Assembly: GCA_013299055.1 (NCBI GenBank)
Contig: JAAFKB010000002.1
Coordinates: 34,164 to 98,163 of the forward strand
From: Sphaerotilus sp.
Lineage (GTDB): Bacteria; Pseudomonadota; Gammaproteobacteria; Burkholderiales; Burkholderiaceae_C
Length of the DNA: 64,000 nt
Direction: 5' to 3'
Under the pieces are notes generated by a model that did no database searches, had not been told where the DNA came from, and was given only the letters and a program-made list of their open reading frames with translations. The translations under genes and the position numbers were made by a program. Of the stretch, positions 54,894-64,000 are shown one piece after another; positions within the stretch are counted from its first letter, which is position 1; the number at the start of each line of letters is the position of its first letter.

Positions 54894-55678
54894 AAGAACC
54901 CCGCCACATCACCTCCCGCAGCAGCCCGCTGGTCAAGGACTTGCGACGCCTCGCCCAGGAGCCAGGCGCCTACCGCAAGCTCGGACTCGTCTGGCTGGAG
55001 GGCGATCACCTGTGCCGGGCATTTCTGGCGCGGGGCGGGCGGCCGAAGCAGGCGGTGGTCGGCGCGAGCGCGTGGCTGCAACCCGGCCCGCGCGAGCTGG
55101 CGCTGAAGGCGGACGAGATCAGCGTGCTCGACGACAGCCTGCTGCCCGAGATCAGCTCGCTGGAGTCGCCCGCCCCGATCGGTTTCCTGATCGACGGTCC
55201 GTCTAAGGGGCAGGCGCCGCTGGCGGGCGTGGCGACGGTGGTGCTCGACCGCCTGCAAGACCCTGGCAACGTCGGCACCATCCTGCGCAGCGCGGCGGCC
55301 TTGGGCGTGAAGCAGGTGCTGACGATGCGGGGCAGCGCGGGCCTGTGGTCGCCGAAGGTGCTGCGGGCGGGCATGGGGGCGCACTTCGCCTTGCACCTCG
55401 TCGAAGGGGTCATCGTCAGCGAACTGGACTCGCTCGGTGTGACCCTGATCGCCACCAGCTCGCACGCCGCGCAGGCGCTGCACGAACTGACGCTGCCTTC
55501 GCCCTGCGCCTGGGTGTTCGGCCACGAAGGGCAGGGCGTCACCGAGCCGCTGATGCAACGCTGCGGCCTGACGGTGCGCATTCCGCAGCCCGGGGGCGAG
55601 GAGTCGCTCAACGTGGCGGCGGCGACAGCGATCTGTCTGTACGAGTCGGCCCGGCAGGCGTCGCCACACCGGGCCTGA
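54890..55678 (+). CDS. SpoU/TrmH-family RNA 2'-O-methyltransferase
   Basis: [68 protein letters not shown]. Confidence 0.93.
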   Translation: MKEPRHITSRSSPLVKDLRRLAQEPGAYRKLGLVWLEGDHLCRAFLARGGRPKQAVVGASAWLQPGPRELALKADEISVLDDSLLPEISSLESPAPIGFLIDGPSKGQAPLAGVATVVLDRLQDPGNVGTILRSAAALGVKQVLTMRGSAGLWSPKVLRAGMGAHFALHLVEGVIVSELDSLGVTLIATSSHAAQALHELTLPSPCAWVFGHEGQGVTEPLMQRCGLTVRIPQPGGEESLNVAAATAICLYESARQASPHRA

Positions 55679-55783
55679 CATCGACTTGAGTCCGAAATGC
55701 AGGGCTTCAGGCCACATCATGCTGGCTTGGACTCCTCAGGTCGAAGCCGAGAATCCAGGGAAAATAATTCACCTTGGAAGGCC

Positions 55784-57322
55784 ATGAACACTTGTCTGAT
55801 TCACCCTCTGCGCGGTGTTGGCGTAGCGTACTGTCTGGCGCTGCTGGGCGGATGTGCCACGGTGGCGCCCGTGCCGCTGACCGACGATGAACTCCACCGT
55901 GCCGTGTCCTCCTCGGTGGAGCGCGTTGCTGCGCGCCAGGAGCCGATTGCCGCACCCATCGGCCTGTACGAGGCCATGGCCCGGGCGCTCAAGTACAACC
56001 TGGACTACCGCGTGGAGCTGATGTCCCAGGCGCTGCGTGTGAGCGAGCTGGACCTGACGCGCTACGACATGCTGCCGCAACTGGTGGCCAACGCTGGCTA
56101 CAGCGCGCGCAACAACCAGGCAGGATCCAGCAGCCTGTCGCTGCTGAGCGGTCGAGAGTCGCTGGAGCCGTCCACCTCGACCGACCGGCGCCTGTTCACG
56201 TCCGATCTGACGCTGTCGTGGGACATCCTCGACTTTGGCTTGTCTTATGTGCGTGCGCAGCAGAAGGCCGATGAAGTGCTGGGCACCATGGAACAGCGCC
56301 GCAAGGTGGCCAACCGGATCGTCGAGGACGTGCGCACGGCCTATTGGCGTGCGGTGAGTGCCGAGCGGCTGCTGGACAAGATGCAGGAGCTGGAAACCAC
56401 GGTGCGCAGCGCCCTGGAAGAGTCGCGCACGCTGGAAAAGCGGGGTACCACCTCGCCGCTGGCTGCCCTGAATTTCCAGCGAGAGCTGATCCAGATCCGG
56501 GCCGAACTCCAGCGCCTGCAGCGTGACCTGGTCATCTCCAAGCGCCAGCTGGGGGCCCTGATGAACGTGCCACCCGAGCAGGATTTCCAGCTGGTGCTGC
56601 CGGCCCGCGAGTCCACGGCCCAGGGCATCGACATGACCCCGAGCGACATGCTGACCAGTGCGCTGTACCACCGCCCGGAGCTGCGCGAGGTGCGCTATCG
56701 GGCACGGGTGAACCGCCGGGAGATGGAGGTCGTGCTGCTCAAGGCCATGCCCAGCCTGAAAGCATTCGCAGGGATCCAGTACGACTCGAATTCCTATCTG
56801 TACCAGCAGGACTGGGTCGGCATGGGCGCCCGCGCCAGCTGGAACCTGATCAACGTCTACCGCTATCCGGCGGCCAAGAAGGCGGTGCAGGACCAGCAGG
56901 CCCTGCTGAGCGAGCGCGAGCTGGCCCTGACGATGGCGGTGATGACCGAGGTGCATGTGAGCCGGATCCGGTTCGGGCACCTGTCGGCCGAGCTGGCCAC
57001 GGCGGGCGAGCGTCTGGATGTCCAGAAGCGCATCCTCGACAAGATCCGCTCGGGCATGCAGGCCGGCTCGGTCAGCCAGCAGACCCTGATCCGGGAAGAG
57101 ATGAACACGCTGACCGAAGAGGTGCGGCACGACATCGTGTTCGCTGATCTGCAGAACGCCCGTGCCAACACGTATGCTGCCATCGGCATGGACACCTTCG
57201 GTCCGGAGGTCTCCGGGCGCGAGTCGATCACCACGCTGGCGGCGTCGCTGGAGCGGCTGTGGACCGGACGCGAGCGGGGCCAGGATCCCGCTGTGACGCC
57301 GGCCTCGGGGAGCGCACGATGA
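55784..57322 (+). CDS. TolC-family outer membrane efflux lipoprotein
   Basis: Lipobox LLGGC; duplicated TolC/OEP coiled-coil domains (LSWDILDFGLSYVRAQQKADEVL..., ASWNLINVYRYPAAKKAVQDQQ). Confidence 0.88.
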   Translation: MNTCLIHPLRGVGVAYCLALLGGCATVAPVPLTDDELHRAVSSSVERVAARQEPIAAPIGLYEAMARALKYNLDYRVELMSQALRVSELDLTRYDMLPQLVANAGYSARNNQAGSSSLSLLSGRESLEPSTSTDRRLFTSDLTLSWDILDFGLSYVRAQQKADEVLGTMEQRRKVANRIVEDVRTAYWRAVSAERLLDKMQELETTVRSALEESRTLEKRGTTSPLAALNFQRELIQIRAELQRLQRDLVISKRQLGALMNVPPEQDFQLVLPARESTAQGIDMTPSDMLTSALYHRPELREVRYRARVNRREMEVVLLKAMPSLKAFAGIQYDSNSYLYQQDWVGMGARASWNLINVYRYPAAKKAVQDQQALLSERELALTMAVMTEVHVSRIRFGHLSAELATAGERLDVQKRILDKIRSGMQAGSVSQQTLIREEMNTLTEEVRHDIVFADLQNARANTYAAIGMDTFGPEVSGRESITTLAASLERLWTGRERGQDPAVTPASGSAR

Positions 57323-58143
57323 GCGCCACCTCCAGATTCCGGCATGGCGTGTGGACGCTGGCGAGCCTTCTGCTGGGTGGACCGGCTGTCGCCGCTGCGC
57401 CCGTGGCGTCCACGGTGGCCGCTGTATCCGCAGTGGCTGCCCCCGTGGTGGTGGCAGCGCCGACGCCTGCCGCCGCGGGCGACGCCGTGCGTGGGGTGGT
57501 CCGTGCCCGCCACGTCGCGGTCCTGTCGTCTCGCTTGTCGGCCTTGATCACACGGCTGCCGTTCCAGGAGGGGCAGGCGTTCCGCAAGGGTGACTTGCTG
57601 GTGGCCTTCGACTGCGAGCGGCAGCAGGCAGAGTCCCGAGCCGCCGCGGCGGCCCACCGTGCGCACCAGAAGACCTTCGAGGTGCAGAGCGAGCTGCTCA
57701 GCCACCAGGCGATCGGGCGCATGGAGGTGGAAGTGACCCAGTCCCAGATGGACAAGGCGGCGGCGGATGTGGCGGCGCTGGCGGCCGTGCTGCGGGAGTG
57801 TCAGGTCCATGCGCCCTACGCCGGGCGTGTGGTGGAGGCGCTGGCACAGGCCCACGAGGTGGCCGGCCAGGGGCAGCCGCTCCTGCGCATCCAGGGACTG
57901 GACGATCTGGAGGTCCAGCTCATCGTGCCATCGCTGTGGATGTCGTGGCTGCGTCCGGGCACAGGCTTTTCGTTCCGGATCGATGAAACCGGGGAGTCGG
58001 TGAGCGCCGCCGTCACGCGGGTGGGGGCGGCGGTCGATCCGGTCAGCCAGACGGTGAAGCTCATGGCGCGCCTGCCGGGCGGGCGCGTCCAGGTCCTGCC
58101 GGGAATGAGTGGCACGGCGGAATTCAAGCGGTCGACTCGCTGA
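57319..58143 (+). CDS. HlyD/AcrA-type periplasmic adaptor
   Basis: Signal peptide; biotinyl-lipoyl-like LITRLPFQEGQAFRKGDLLVAFDCERQQAE, coiled coil, VHAPYAGRVVEAL; ATGA overlap with upstream gene. Confidence 0.87.
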   Translation: MSATSRFRHGVWTLASLLLGGPAVAAAPVASTVAAVSAVAAPVVVAAPTPAAAGDAVRGVVRARHVAVLSSRLSALITRLPFQEGQAFRKGDLLVAFDCERQQAESRAAAAAHRAHQKTFEVQSELLSHQAIGRMEVEVTQSQMDKAAADVAALAAVLRECQVHAPYAGRVVEALAQAHEVAGQGQPLLRIQGLDDLEVQLIVPSLWMSWLRPGTGFSFRIDETGESVSAAVTRVGAAVDPVSQTVKLMARLPGGRVQVLPGMSGTAEFKRSTR

Positions 58144-58154
58144 GAGGAGGGGCC

Positions 58155-59513
58155 ATGCCTGAGGTGACACCCTCCCCGTCGGCGGCGCCAAGCGGTGCTG
58201 TCTCGCTGCTGCAGTTCGAAGCCGAGGTGCGCCAGCAGGCCACGCTGGGCGAGCTGCGCTTCCATCTGGTCAACGAGATGCGCCGGGTGCTGCGCTTTCG
58301 CCAGGGATTCGCCCTGGAGGTGTTCTCGGGGAACCGGGTGCAGGTCATGGCGGTGTCCAGCCTGGCGACGGTCGATGCCGACTCCGGGCTGGTGCGCTGG
58401 GCCCATGCCACTCTGCAGGGGCTGCAGGCCGACGCTGGACTGGCACGGCTGCTGTGCTTTGACGCCAAGGCGTACGCCGATCCTGCGCTGGACACCGGGC
58501 TGGACTATCCCTTCACATTCCTGATGTGGCTGCCGCTGCAAGACCGTGCCGGTGTCGTGTTCGCCGGGGCGCTGCTGGCCGACAGCCAGCCCTGGCGCCA
58601 GGCGGATCTGGTGATCGCCACCCGCCTGGGCGCGACCTACGCCCATGCCTGGCTGGCGCTCGCGCCCCACCAGGGTTCGCGGTGGTGGCTGCCACCGTGG
58701 CGTGCCAGCCGCTGGTGGTGGCTGGGGGCTGGCACGGCGGCCGTGGGTGTGCTGGCGTTGCCGGTGCGCTTGAGCGCGTTGGCACCAGTCGAGGTCAGCC
58801 CGGCGCAGCCTGTGGTGCTGGCAGCGCCGATCCAGGGCGTGATCCACAAGGTCCACGTCGCGCCGAACACGGCGGTCAAGGCCGGTGAGGTGGTCCTGAG
58901 TTTCGATGACACGCGCTTGCGCAATGAGCTGGCATTGGCCGAGCAGCGGCTGGCGGTGGCGCAGGCCCGCACGCTGCGCTCTTCCCAGGCCGCCTTCGGC
59001 TCCAGCGAGGCCAGCCATGACGTGGCCATCAACCGGGCTGAACTGGATCTGGCCACGGCAGAGCGCCAGTACGCCGCCGATGCGCTGGCGCGCACCCGTC
59101 TGACGGCTCCGATGGACGGGGTGGTGGTCTACAGCGACCGGCGTGATCTGGAAGGCCGTCCGGTCGAGATCGGGCAGCAGCTGCTGTTGCTGGCCGATCC
59201 GAGCCGGGTCGAGCTGCGCATCGAGCTGCCCGCCCGGGACAGCATCGTCATTGCCGACGGTGCACTGGTGACGGCGTATCTCGACAGTGCGCCGCTGGAG
59301 CCGGTGACCGCCCGGCTGGTGCGGGCCGGCTACCAGGCCCGGCCCACGGCCGACAAGGTGCTGGCCTTTCATCTGGCGGCCGAGCCTGCGGCAGAGACGC
59401 CGCTGCGCATCGGTTCTCGTGGCACGGCCCAGGTGTACGGAGACCGTGTGCCGCTGGTGTTCAAGATGTTGCGCCGGCCGCTGGCGGCGCTGCGGCAGTG
59501 GGTGGGTCTGTGA
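58155..59513 (+). CDS. GAF-like N-terminal domain / TM / HlyD-type adaptor fusion protein
   Basis: N-terminal ATLGELRFHLVNEMRRVLRFRQGFALEVFSGNRVQVMAVSSLATVDADSGLVRW (GAF-like), TM near WWWLGAGTAAVGVLALPVRL, then PIQGVIHKVHVAPNTAVKAGEVVLSFDDTRLRNEL. Confidence 0.78.
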   Translation: MPEVTPSPSAAPSGAVSLLQFEAEVRQQATLGELRFHLVNEMRRVLRFRQGFALEVFSGNRVQVMAVSSLATVDADSGLVRWAHATLQGLQADAGLARLLCFDAKAYADPALDTGLDYPFTFLMWLPLQDRAGVVFAGALLADSQPWRQADLVIATRLGATYAHAWLALAPHQGSRWWLPPWRASRWWWLGAGTAAVGVLALPVRLSALAPVEVSPAQPVVLAAPIQGVIHKVHVAPNTAVKAGEVVLSFDDTRLRNELALAEQRLAVAQARTLRSSQAAFGSSEASHDVAINRAELDLATAERQYAADALARTRLTAPMDGVVVYSDRRDLEGRPVEIGQQLLLLADPSRVELRIELPARDSIVIADGALVTAYLDSAPLEPVTARLVRAGYQARPTADKVLAFHLAAEPAAETPLRIGSRGTAQVYGDRVPLVFKMLRRPLAALRQWVGL

Positions 59514-61720
59514 GCGGGGCCATGGGGAGTCTGGCCGGGCGACCGGCAGGCGTGGCACCGACGGCGGCCTCATCTGAGACCGCATCGGCGGCCAGCAACG
59601 ATGCCTTGCCACGGCTGCGCGACGAGCTGCGCATCGAGCGTGCAGCGCCGTTGGCCGATGGCGCACCCTGCTGGACGCTCATCGACTCGGTGGCCCACCG
59701 CTATTTTCAGCTGGGGCAACGCGAGCTGGAACTGTTGCGCCACTGGAAGCTGGGCACTGGCAAGGCACTGGCCGTCGCCTTGCAGCAGCGTGGTGCGCCG
59801 CTGGGTCCGCAAGAACTGAAGGTGTTCACGGCTTTTCTGGTCCAGCATGGTCTGGTCGAGCTGGACACGCCCCAGACATCTCAGCACCTCCAGGCGCGTG
59901 CCCAGGCCCAGCGGTCCGGTGGCCTGACCTGGCTGCTGCACCACTACCTGTTCTTCCGCATTCCCTTGCTCAGACCCCAGGCGCTGCTGCGGCGCACGCT
60001 GCCCTGGGCTCGGCAGCTGTGGTCACCACCCGCCTGGATGGCCCTGGCTGCGCTGGGGCTGCTGGGGGGCTATCTCGTGTCCCGGCAGTGGGATGCCTTC
60101 GTGACGACGTTTGCCGAGATGCTGTCCTGGCGTGGGCTGCTGTCCTACCTGGCGGCGGCGGTGCTGGTCAAGACTGCGCACGAATTCGGCCATGCGTATG
60201 TCGCGACCCATTTCGGCTGTCGGGTGCCGACGATGGGGGTCGCGGTGATGATGGGGTTGCCGATGCTGTACTCGGACACCACGGCCTCGTGGCGCCTGAC
60301 GAGTCGGCGCGCCCGGGTGCTCATCGACGCGGCCGGGGTGCTGGCGGAGCTGCAGGTGGCGGTTCTTGCCACGGTGCTGTGGGCATTCTTGCCCGATGGC
60401 GCCGTGCGCGGTGCGGTCTTCGTGCTGGCCACGTCGAGCTGGATGATGTCGCTGGCCGTCAACCTGAACCCCTTCATGCGGTTCGACGGGTATTACCTGC
60501 TGTCCGATGCCCTGGGGCAACCCAATCTGCAGCCGCGGGCGTTCGCGCTGGCGCAGTGGCATCTGCGGGAGGTCCTGCTGGGGCTGGGGGCGCAAGTGCC
60601 CGAGCCCCTCACGCCCAGTGTCCGGCGCGGCATGATCCTCTACGCTTGGGCGACCTGGGTGTACCGGGTGGTGCTGTACGCCGGGATTGCGCTCGCGGTG
60701 TACCACGCGTTTTTCAAGCTCCTGGGACTGGTGCTGTTCGCGGTCGAGGTGGGCTGGTTCCTCGTGCGGCCGGCCTGGACTGAACTGCGGCTGTGGTGGG
60801 GGTGGCGGGCGAAGATCGGCCAGTCCTGGCGTGCCCGCTGGATGGGTGTCGGACTGGCGGGGCTGCTGCTGCTGGGGGTGTTGCCACTGGACCGCAGCGT
60901 GAGCCTGCCGGCGGTGCTGGCCCCGACCCAGGAGGTGCCGCTGTTTCCGCCCGCACCGGCGCAGATCATCGCAGTGCTGGTCCGCGATGGCCAGCAGGTG
61001 CAGCAGGGGCAGGTGCTCATGCGACTGGCGTCGCCGATGCTGGTGCATGAGCAGGCGCTGGCACAGACCCGGCTGAACCTGGCCCGTGCCCGGCTCAACC
61101 GCATCGCGGGTGCCCCACGCGAGCTGGCCCAGGCGCTGGTGCTGGCGCGGGATGTGGACATGCACCAGCGTGCCTTGCAGTCGCTGAACGAACAGCAGGC
61201 CTTGCTGGAGATCCGCGCGCCGTTCGATGGCCGGCTGCTGGATGTCGACGCAGGCCTGCACGCCGGTCGGTGGGTGGACCGTCAGCAGGTGCTGGGCCGG
61301 GTGGTGAGCGGCGAGCAGCTGGATCTGCGGGCCTATGTACCCGAAACCCATGTCTGGCGCCTGGCGCTGGGACAGACGGCGCGCTTCCTGGCAGACGATG
61401 CCCGCCTGGCGCCACTCGACGCACGGGTGGCGGAAATCGCAGGGCAGGCCAGCCAGACGATCGATCTGCCGCTGCTCAGCGCCACGTACGACGGTCCGAT
61501 CGCCATACGGGACGATGTGTCCAGCGGGCTCAAGCCGCTGCAGGCCCAGTACCACGTCCGCCTGACCCCGGATGCGGCCTCGCTGGCCAGCGCGACGGCC
61601 AAGGCGGGGGTGCCGCGCCAGATCGTGGGCTCGGTGCATCTGGAGGCCGAGCCGCAGAGCTGGCTGTCGACCGTGGCTGCCCAGATCCTGCGGGTACTGG
61701 CCCGGGAAGCGGACCTCTGA
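59510..61720 (+). CDS. M50 (site-2-protease-like) membrane metallopeptidase with PqqD-like N-terminus and HlyD-like C-terminus
   Basis: HEFGH zinc motif (60179-60193), NLNPFMRFDGYYL second motif (60461-60499), N-terminal WTLIDSVAHRYFQLGQRELELLRHW, C-terminal PLFPPAPAQIIAVLVRDGQQVQQGQVLMRL and LLEIRAPFDGRLLDVD; GTGA overlap with upstream gene. Confidence 0.87.
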   Translation: MSGAMGSLAGRPAGVAPTAASSETASAASNDALPRLRDELRIERAAPLADGAPCWTLIDSVAHRYFQLGQRELELLRHWKLGTGKALAVALQQRGAPLGPQELKVFTAFLVQHGLVELDTPQTSQHLQARAQAQRSGGLTWLLHHYLFFRIPLLRPQALLRRTLPWARQLWSPPAWMALAALGLLGGYLVSRQWDAFVTTFAEMLSWRGLLSYLAAAVLVKTAHEFGHAYVATHFGCRVPTMGVAVMMGLPMLYSDTTASWRLTSRRARVLIDAAGVLAELQVAVLATVLWAFLPDGAVRGAVFVLATSSWMMSLAVNLNPFMRFDGYYLLSDALGQPNLQPRAFALAQWHLREVLLGLGAQVPEPLTPSVRRGMILYAWATWVYRVVLYAGIALAVYHAFFKLLGLVLFAVEVGWFLVRPAWTELRLWWGWRAKIGQSWRARWMGVGLAGLLLLGVLPLDRSVSLPAVLAPTQEVPLFPPAPAQIIAVLVRDGQQVQQGQVLMRLASPMLVHEQALAQTRLNLARARLNRIAGAPRELAQALVLARDVDMHQRALQSLNEQQALLEIRAPFDGRLLDVDAGLHAGRWVDRQQVLGRVVSGEQLDLRAYVPETHVWRLALGQTARFLADDARLAPLDARVAEIAGQASQTIDLPLLSATYDGPIAIRDDVSSGLKPLQAQYHVRLTPDAASLASATAKAGVPRQIVGSVHLEAEPQSWLSTVAAQILRVLAREADL

Positions 61721-61730
61721 AGCGCGGGCC

Positions 61731-62558
61731 TCAGTAGATCAGCCGGTCCGGCCGGATGTCCCGCAGGATCGTCGTGGCGATCTCCTCGATCGACTTGTGC
61801 GTCGAGGACAGCCACGCGATCCCTTCGCGCTTCATCATGCGCTCGGCCTCGTTGATCTCGGCACGGCAGTTCTCCAGCGCGGCGTACTTGCTGCCCGGGC
61901 GGCGCTCGTTGCGGATCTGGCTCAGGCGGTCGGAATCGATGGTCAGGCCGAAGCACTTGCGCTTGTGCGGCTTGAGCATGGTGGGCAGGCTGTCGCGCTC
62001 GAAGTCCTCGGGGATGAGCGGGCAGTTGGCGGCCTTGATGCCGTGCTGCATCGCCAGATACAGCGAGGTCGGCGTCTTCCCGCAGCGGCTCACGCCCACC
62101 AGGATCACGTCTGCCTCGGCCAGGTTGCGCGCCGACTGGCCATCGTCGTGCGCAAGCGAGAAATTGATCGCCTCGATGCGGTCGTGGTACTCCTGACTCT
62201 TGGCCACGTCCGAGAAGCGCCCCACCCGGTGGTTGCTCTTGACGCCCAGCTCGATCTCGATCGGCTCGACGAAGGTGCGGAACATGTCCAGCACCAGCGC
62301 GTTGCACTGCGCGCTCACCATGTCGCGCACGTCCTCCTTGGCCAGCGTGATGAAGACGATCGGGCGCTGGCCTTCCTGGAGGGCGAGCTGGTTGATCTCG
62401 CGCACGACGTGCTCGGCCTTTTCCTGCGTGTCGATGAAGGGGCGGCGGATCTGGCGGTGTCCGGTGGGGAACTGCGCCATGATGGATTTGCCAAAGGTTT
62501 CGGCCGTGATGCCGGTGCCATCGGAGACGAAGAAGACGGTGCGGTTGGGCATGAACAT
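61731..62558 (-). CDS. ppsR: phosphoenolpyruvate synthase regulatory protein (bifunctional kinase/pyrophosphorylase)
   Basis: RTVFFVSDGTGITAETFGKSIMAQFP, VILVGVSRCGKTPTSLYLAMQHGIKAANCPL; divergent from ppsA. Confidence 0.95.
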   Translation of the reverse strand: MFMPNRTVFFVSDGTGITAETFGKSIMAQFPTGHRQIRRPFIDTQEKAEHVVREINQLALQEGQRPIVFITLAKEDVRDMVSAQCNALVLDMFRTFVEPIEIELGVKSNHRVGRFSDVAKSQEYHDRIEAINFSLAHDDGQSARNLAEADVILVGVSRCGKTPTSLYLAMQHGIKAANCPLIPEDFERDSLPTMLKPHKRKCFGLTIDSDRLSQIRNERRPGSKYAALENCRAEINEAERMMKREGIAWLSSTHKSIEEIATTILRDIRPDRLIY

Positions 62559-62608
62559 GGTCGCATGAAATGGGTACAGGCGAGGTACATCATAGGCGGG
62601 CCTGCCCC

Positions 62609-62614
62609 TAGAAT
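62609..62614 (+). promoter_or_regulatory. candidate -10 (cTAGAAT) for ppsA
   Basis: TAGAAT in the ppsR-ppsA divergent region, 135 bp before the ppsA start. Confidence 0.35.
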
Positions 62615-62654
62615 GGCACCCAATCGCTTCTCGCCATGCCACGCCCGATCCCCT

Positions 62655-62730
62655 CCCCACACGAACAACCACCACCAAGCGGGTGGGGGATGACGGCTGG
62701 CGTTCGCCGCAGGGAAGCCCCCGATTTTTT
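62655..62730 (+). promoter_or_regulatory. candidate attenuator leader upstream of ppsA
   Basis: GGGGG (62685-62689) can pair with CCCCC (62718-62722) followed by GATTTTTT; GTGGGG (62683-62688) can alternatively pair with CCCCAC (62655-62660) or GGTGG with CCACC (62672-62676). Confidence 0.4.
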
Positions 62731-62748
62731 ACATCACGGAGCTTTGTC

Positions 62749-64000
<1,252 letters not shown>

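Noticed and set aside
55688-55734. Inverted repeat GAGTCC...GGACTC upstream of the TolC-like gene
   Set aside because: Only 6 bp arms separated by 35 bp; expected by chance in this length.

Overview
The window is a 64 kb, GC-rich, densely coding stretch of bacterial chromosome. Gene order and protein similarity suggest a betaproteobacterium, Burkholderiales-like (Leptothrix/Sphaerotilus type); this is inferred from family recognition, not a search. Most of it is conserved housekeeping DNA: sucA-sucB-lpdA-zapE; dinG, bamD/rluD, scpB-rluB-ndk-rlmN-pilW-rodZ-ispG-hisS-yfgM-bamB-der-hfq-hflX-hflK-hflC-DUF2065-hisZ-purA; two tRNA-Leu(CAG); rnr; rpsB-tsf-pyrH-frr-uppS-cdsA-dxr-rseP-bamA-skp-lpxD-fabZ-lpxA-lpxB-rnhB; and divergent ppsR/ppsA. 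I saw no mobile element, CRISPR array or rRNA operon. The most unusual locus is an overlapping four-gene cluster at 55784-61720. It encodes a TolC-like lipoprotein, a periplasmic adaptor, a GAF-like/HlyD fusion, and a PqqD-like/M50 site-2-protease/HlyD fusion. No ABC or RND transport engine is encoded beside it, so it may be a non-canonical protease-coupled envelope or export system. Other points worth a second look are a PIN-domain gene translationally coupled between an amidase gene and the NAD(P)HX repair gene, a possible attenuator leader upstream of ppsA, a structured rpsB leader, an RluB with histone-H1-like and RGG-like tails plus a G9 tract, and intercistronic hairpins in the suc operon.
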